This document shows, piece by piece, positions 5,506 through 6,807 of a stretch of 6,807 bases of DNA. The stretch is from positions 1 through 6,807 of the forward strand of contig CAYVQU010000238.1 of NCBI GenBank assembly GCA_964453155.1, given 5' to 3'. This stretch comes from CAYVQU01 sp964453155. Lineage in GTDB: Bacteria > Chloroflexota > Anaerolineae > Anaerolineales > UBA11858. Position 1 is the first letter of the stretch; every line of letters begins with the position of its first letter. Made by a program: the position numbers and the translations under genes. Below the pieces are notes generated by a model. That model did no database searches, was not told where the DNA came from, and saw only the letters and a list, made by a program, of their open reading frames with translations.

Positions 5506-6673
5506 CCCCAGGTGGGGATTTGAGTAAGCGGCAAGCGACTTCAGCCAGAAGGGCCGCACCAATGGGCAGAGCGTCTTCATTGATTTCAAAGGTTGGGCTG
5601 TGAGCGGGTCGGGGCGGGCCATCAATCTTGGTACCCAGGCTCAACATCGCCCCCGGTGCCAACTGGCTCATGTAACTGAAATCCTCGGCGCCCATCTGGG
5701 CCTCGCCGACCGCCACCTGACCATCACCCAACATTTCTTCAGCCGTCTGGCGGATGAGTTCGGCCACCTCCGGGTCATTGTACATCGGCGGGAAACCGTT
5801 TTCGATGGTGAGAGTGTAATCGCCGCCAAACGCACGGCTGAGGGCAAAGGCCTGCTCCAATTCATTCGCGAGCTGTTCACGGACTATGGGGGTAAAACTG
5901 CGGATTGTACCCATTAACTCCACGCGTTCGGGGATCACATTGGACGTATGCCCCGCGTGAATAGACCCTATTGATATGACGGCAGCGTCAATCGGCTTGA
6001 TACGGCGGGCCCGGATACCATGAATGGCATTGATCACCTGAGCCAGGATAAAAGTAGGATCTACCGTTTTATGGGGATAGGCGCCATGCCCACCCTGCCC
6101 AATAATCGTGGCGCTAAATGAATCCACCGCGGCGGAGGCCTCGCCCCCGTTGATTTCAATTTGTCCCGTCGGGGTATTGTTATCGACGTGCAATGCGATG
6201 ACGGCGTCCAAACCTTCTAAGGCTCCAGCTTCGATCATGAGGGTGGCGCCAGACTTAAGGTCTTCGTCCCAATCCTCCTCACTGGGCTGGAATAGGAAGC
6301 GTATCTCCCCAGGCGGTCGATCAGGCATATCGGCGAGAATGCGAGCGACCCCCAGCAAAATGGCCGTATGGGCGTCGTGGCCGCAGGCGTGCATCACACC
6401 CGGGTTTTGGGAGGCATAGGAGACATCATTGGTCTCTTGCAGCGGGAGCGCGTCCATATCCGCCCGGATACCCACTACCGGCAATCCTTCCCCCAGGTGT
6501 CCGACCACGCCAGTCCTCCCCACCTCGGTATCCACGCGGATTCCCATCTCTTTTAGGGCAGCCGCGACCAGGCCCGCGGTGCGATGTTCGTTAAAACCCA
6601 ACTCGGGGTGCCTGTGGAAGTCCCGCCGCCAGGAGATCAGTTGATCCTTAATTTTCAGCGCGCTGTCAAGCAT
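5501..6673 (-). CDS. M20-family (M20D-like) metal-dependent amidohydrolase / N-acyl amino acid hydrolase
   Basis: This 390-residue enzyme matches the usual 380-400 residue length of the hippurate hydrolase / IAA-amino acid hydrolase / N-acyl-L-amino acid amidohydrolase group. Seen in order: HRHPELGF (20-27); IRADMDALP (69-77); HACGHDAHTA (95-104), giving metal ligands Cys97 and His99; FQPSEE (128-133), with Glu132 as likely catalytic base and Glu133 as ligand; LHVDN with His162; the dimerisation-type lid domain with GHGAYPH (195-201); MGAEDFSY (327-334); and PAHSPTFEI with His358. The Cys ligand is typical of M20D enzymes. The family cleaves N-acyl amide bonds using two divalent metals; the substrate cannot be read from sequence. 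No signal peptide is present. AGGA at 6681-6684, 7 nt upstream, supports the ATG. It is the first complete gene of the apparent operon, 24 bp upstream of sulfatase 3, so its product may work on an N-acylated, sulfated compound together with the sulfatases. Confidence 0.92.
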   Translation of the reverse strand: MLDSALKIKDQLISWRRDFHRHPELGFNEHRTAGLVAAALKEMGIRVDTEVGRTGVVGHLGEGLPVVGIRADMDALPLQETNDVSYASQNPGVMHACGHDAHTAILLGVARILADMPDRPPGEIRFLFQPSEEDWDEDLKSGATLMIEAGALEGLDAVIALHVDNNTPTGQIEINGGEASAAVDSFSATIIGQGGHGAYPHKTVDPTFILAQVINAIHGIRARRIKPIDAAVISIGSIHAGHTSNVIPERVELMGTIRSFTPIVREQLANELEQAFALSRAFGGDYTLTIENGFPPMYNDPEVAELIRQTAEEMLGDGQVAVGEAQMGAEDFSYMSQLAPGAMLSLGTKIDGPPRPAHSPTFEINEDALPIGAALLAEVACRLLKSPPGA

Positions 6674-6807
6674 AATTAATTCCTTTCATGATTGTGATTT
6701 AGCCCATCACCGCGGCCCACTTTTCCCGCAAAAACCCATCCGGATCATTTTCCACGGGTGTATTTCAGTTTGGGGGAAAGGTGTGAGAAAATAAGGTGAC
6801 CAAGAGA
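6674..6807. other. Upstream region of the amidohydrolase; no intact gene, possible 3' end of an upstream gene
   Basis: No complete gene or clear promoter is seen here. On the minus strand one frame reads VENDPDGFLREKWAAVMG and stops at TAA (6701-6699), 25 bp before the amidohydrolase start. Its composition and spacing resemble the end of an upstream operon gene, but the same frame has an in-frame TGA at 6767-6765. It could be a decayed or frameshifted remnant, a sequencing error near an assembly edge, or chance. Confidence 0.3.

Noticed and set aside
6666..6689. Seven-codon minus-strand mini-ORF (MKGINYA) overlapping the amidohydrolase start
   Set aside because: It has no ribosome binding site of its own that I can see and arises from the AAAGGA Shine-Dalgarno region; probably chance.

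Overview
The window is a bacterial gene cluster with every convincing gene on the minus strand, so transcription runs from right to left. In that order it holds an M20-family metal-dependent amidohydrolase (6673 to 5501), three paralogous sulfatases of about 488 residues (5476 to 4013, 3853 to 2384, 2186 to 720), and a sugar phosphate isomerase/epimerase-like TIM-barrel protein that starts at 682 and runs off the left edge. The spacers are 24 bp (amidohydrolase to sulfatase 3), 159 bp (sulfatase 3 to 2), 197 bp (sulfatase 2 to 1) and 37 bp (sulfatase 1 to TIM barrel). The outer junctions look like tight operon junctions with good Shine-Dalgarno sites. The two spacers inside the sulfatase array are longer, and each carries a palindromic, non-coding repeat.

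The three sulfatases are clear duplicates. They share the formylglycine signature CSPxR at residue 54, an invariant block GQHGFWGHGEDTWPSN near residue 300, and an invariant tail block GGTVKSNSTRPFLW. None has a visible signal peptide or membrane segment, so they probably act in the cytoplasm on small, imported sulfated molecules rather than on extracellular polysaccharide. By eye, two active-site positions of the classical arylsulfatases look substituted: the second His becomes Tyr in NAPY/PAPY, and the second Lys becomes His in FWGHG. The signature also varies, with CSPCR in two copies and CSPGR in the third. Sulfatase 1 is a mosaic: its N-terminal quarter resembles sulfatase 3 and its C-terminal tail resembles sulfatase 2. 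Its leader is a copy of the sulfatase 3 leader, including the stop region of the amidohydrolase gene. Together these show how the array grew.

A plausible reading, which is inference, is a catabolic cassette for a sulfated compound. The sulfatases would remove sulfate, the M20 enzyme would cleave an amide (N-acyl) bond, and the TIM-barrel protein would isomerise or epimerise a released sugar or polyol. No transporter, regulator or formylglycine-generating enzyme is present here.

The organism cannot be named from this window. Multiple sulfatases beside AP-endonuclease-2-type isomerases, moderate GC content and abundant palindromic intergenic repeats suggest a sulfatase-rich lineage such as Poribacteria, Latescibacterota, Planctomycetota or SAR202-type Chloroflexota. 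This is a weak inference. No RNA gene, CRISPR array or transposase gene is visible.
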